Shown here one piece after another: positions 6,175 to 6,657 of a stretch of 6,657 nt of DNA (position 1 is the first letter of the stretch; the number at the start of each line of letters is the position of its first letter). The translations under genes and the position numbers were made by a program. The stretch is from contig JAJDYK010000109.1 of the NCBI GenBank assembly GCA_022825185.1, positions 1 to 6,657 of the forward strand. Reading direction: 5' to 3'. Below the pieces are notes generated by a model. It made no database searches. It saw only the letters and a program-made list of their open reading frames with translations, and was not told where the DNA came from. This DNA is from Candidatus Latescibacterota bacterium. Lineage in GTDB: Bacteria > Latescibacterota > UBA2968 > UBA8231.

Positions 6175-6657
6175 ATGCGCTTACTTTACATTGCCACCCT
6201 GATTTTGTGGACGACCGCTCCTGCCCTAGCCCAAGAAGCCGACCAAAACTGGATTCAGGCGGCCATCTCCAACTTGGACGCCGCGTTTGGCTCCATCGTC
6301 TCGGCGATGGCTGGTGTTCTCTTCGCCGACCTAGGGACGAAAATTCCCCTCATCATCTGGGTGCTCGTCCTAGGCGGCATTTACTATTCCTTTTATTTCG
6401 GCTGGATCTCCCTGCGCGGCTTCCGCCACTCCATCGACGTCATCCGCGGTCGCTACGACGATCCCAACGACCCAGGCGAGATTTCCCATTTCCAAGCCCT
6501 CACCAGCGCCCTGTCGGCTACCATCGGCCTCGGTAACATCGCCGGCGTCGCCATTGCCGTCAGCTTGGGCGGGCCGGGTGCGGTCTTCTGGATGCTCCTG
6601 ACCGCCTTATTCGGCATGTCCTCCAAGCTGGCTTCCTGCACCCTAGCCGTCATGTAC
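6175..6657 (+). CDS. AGCS-family sodium:alanine/glycine symporter, N-terminal part (3' end outside window)
   Basis: Sodium-coupled amino-acid importer in the inner membrane; 161 codons are visible and the frame is still open at the window end. Residues 1-19 look like a cleavable Sec signal peptide (MRLL, hydrophobic core, ending APALA before QE). A soluble or amphipathic stretch follows (about 20-55), then a first strong membrane segment at about 57-78 ([20 protein letters not shown]). The family signature follows: [40 protein letters not shown] over 101-140, with the conserved [11 protein letters not shown] and GGPGA that form part of the substrate and sodium pathway in characterised AGCS proteins. 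The start at 6175 is supported by the preceding GAGAGGA. Family members mostly carry alanine or glycine, but specificity cannot be read from this fragment. Alanine is the BioF co-substrate, so a metabolic link with the locus is possible but unproven. Confidence 0.92.
   Translation, partial: MRLLYIATLILWTTAPALAQEADQNWIQAAISNLDAAFGSIVSAMAGVLFADLGTKIPLIIWVLVLGGIYYSFYFGWISLRGFRHSIDVIRGRYDDPNDPGEISHFQALTSALSATIGLGNIAGVAIAVSLGGPGAVFWMLLTALFGMSSKLASCTLAVMY

Overview
The window is a compact B-vitamin locus from a GC-rich bacterium (about 60% G+C by eye). It carries almost the whole biotin pathway, a divergently transcribed pantothenate gene, and the start of a sodium-coupled amino-acid transporter. 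Nearly every base is coding. All genes look intact, apart from the two cut by the window edges. I cannot assign a phylum. The minus-strand gene order F-esterase-C-D-A is, from memory, like that of marine picocyanobacteria, whose esterase is called BioK. The PanB sequence does not look cyanobacterial to me, and the HIP1 octamer typical of many cyanobacteria occurs only once.

Layout: bases 1-684 (+) are the C-terminal two thirds of biotin synthase (bioB), whose start lies outside the window. Its 3' end runs 48 nt into the 3' end of bioA on the other strand. Bases 637-5144 (-) form a tight operon transcribed right to left: bioF, an alpha/beta hydrolase that is probably the pimeloyl-ACP methyl ester esterase, bioC, bioD, bioA. 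Each neighbouring pair overlaps by 4 to 14 nt, which suggests translational coupling. Bases 5145-5255 are the only real intergenic stretch. It holds a good sigma70-type promoter for panB and a weak BirA-like half-site. Bases 5256-6152 (+) are panB. After 22 nt and a clear Shine-Dalgarno sequence comes an AGCS-family sodium:amino-acid symporter (6175 to the window end), probably cotranscribed with panB.

How the genes work together: BioC methylates malonyl-ACP (or -CoA) so that fatty-acid synthesis can build a pimeloyl methyl ester. The esterase removes the methyl group to give pimeloyl-ACP. BioF condenses this with L-alanine to KAPA, BioA aminates KAPA to DAPA, BioD closes the ureido ring to dethiobiotin, and BioB inserts sulfur. 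PanB starts pantothenate synthesis, which supplies the phosphopantetheine arm of ACP and CoA used in the early biotin steps. The transporter may import alanine, the BioF co-substrate, but that link is inference. I found no mobile element, CRISPR array, RNA gene or novel defence-like system. The points of interest are the gene organisation, the divergent esterase and a few short repeats.
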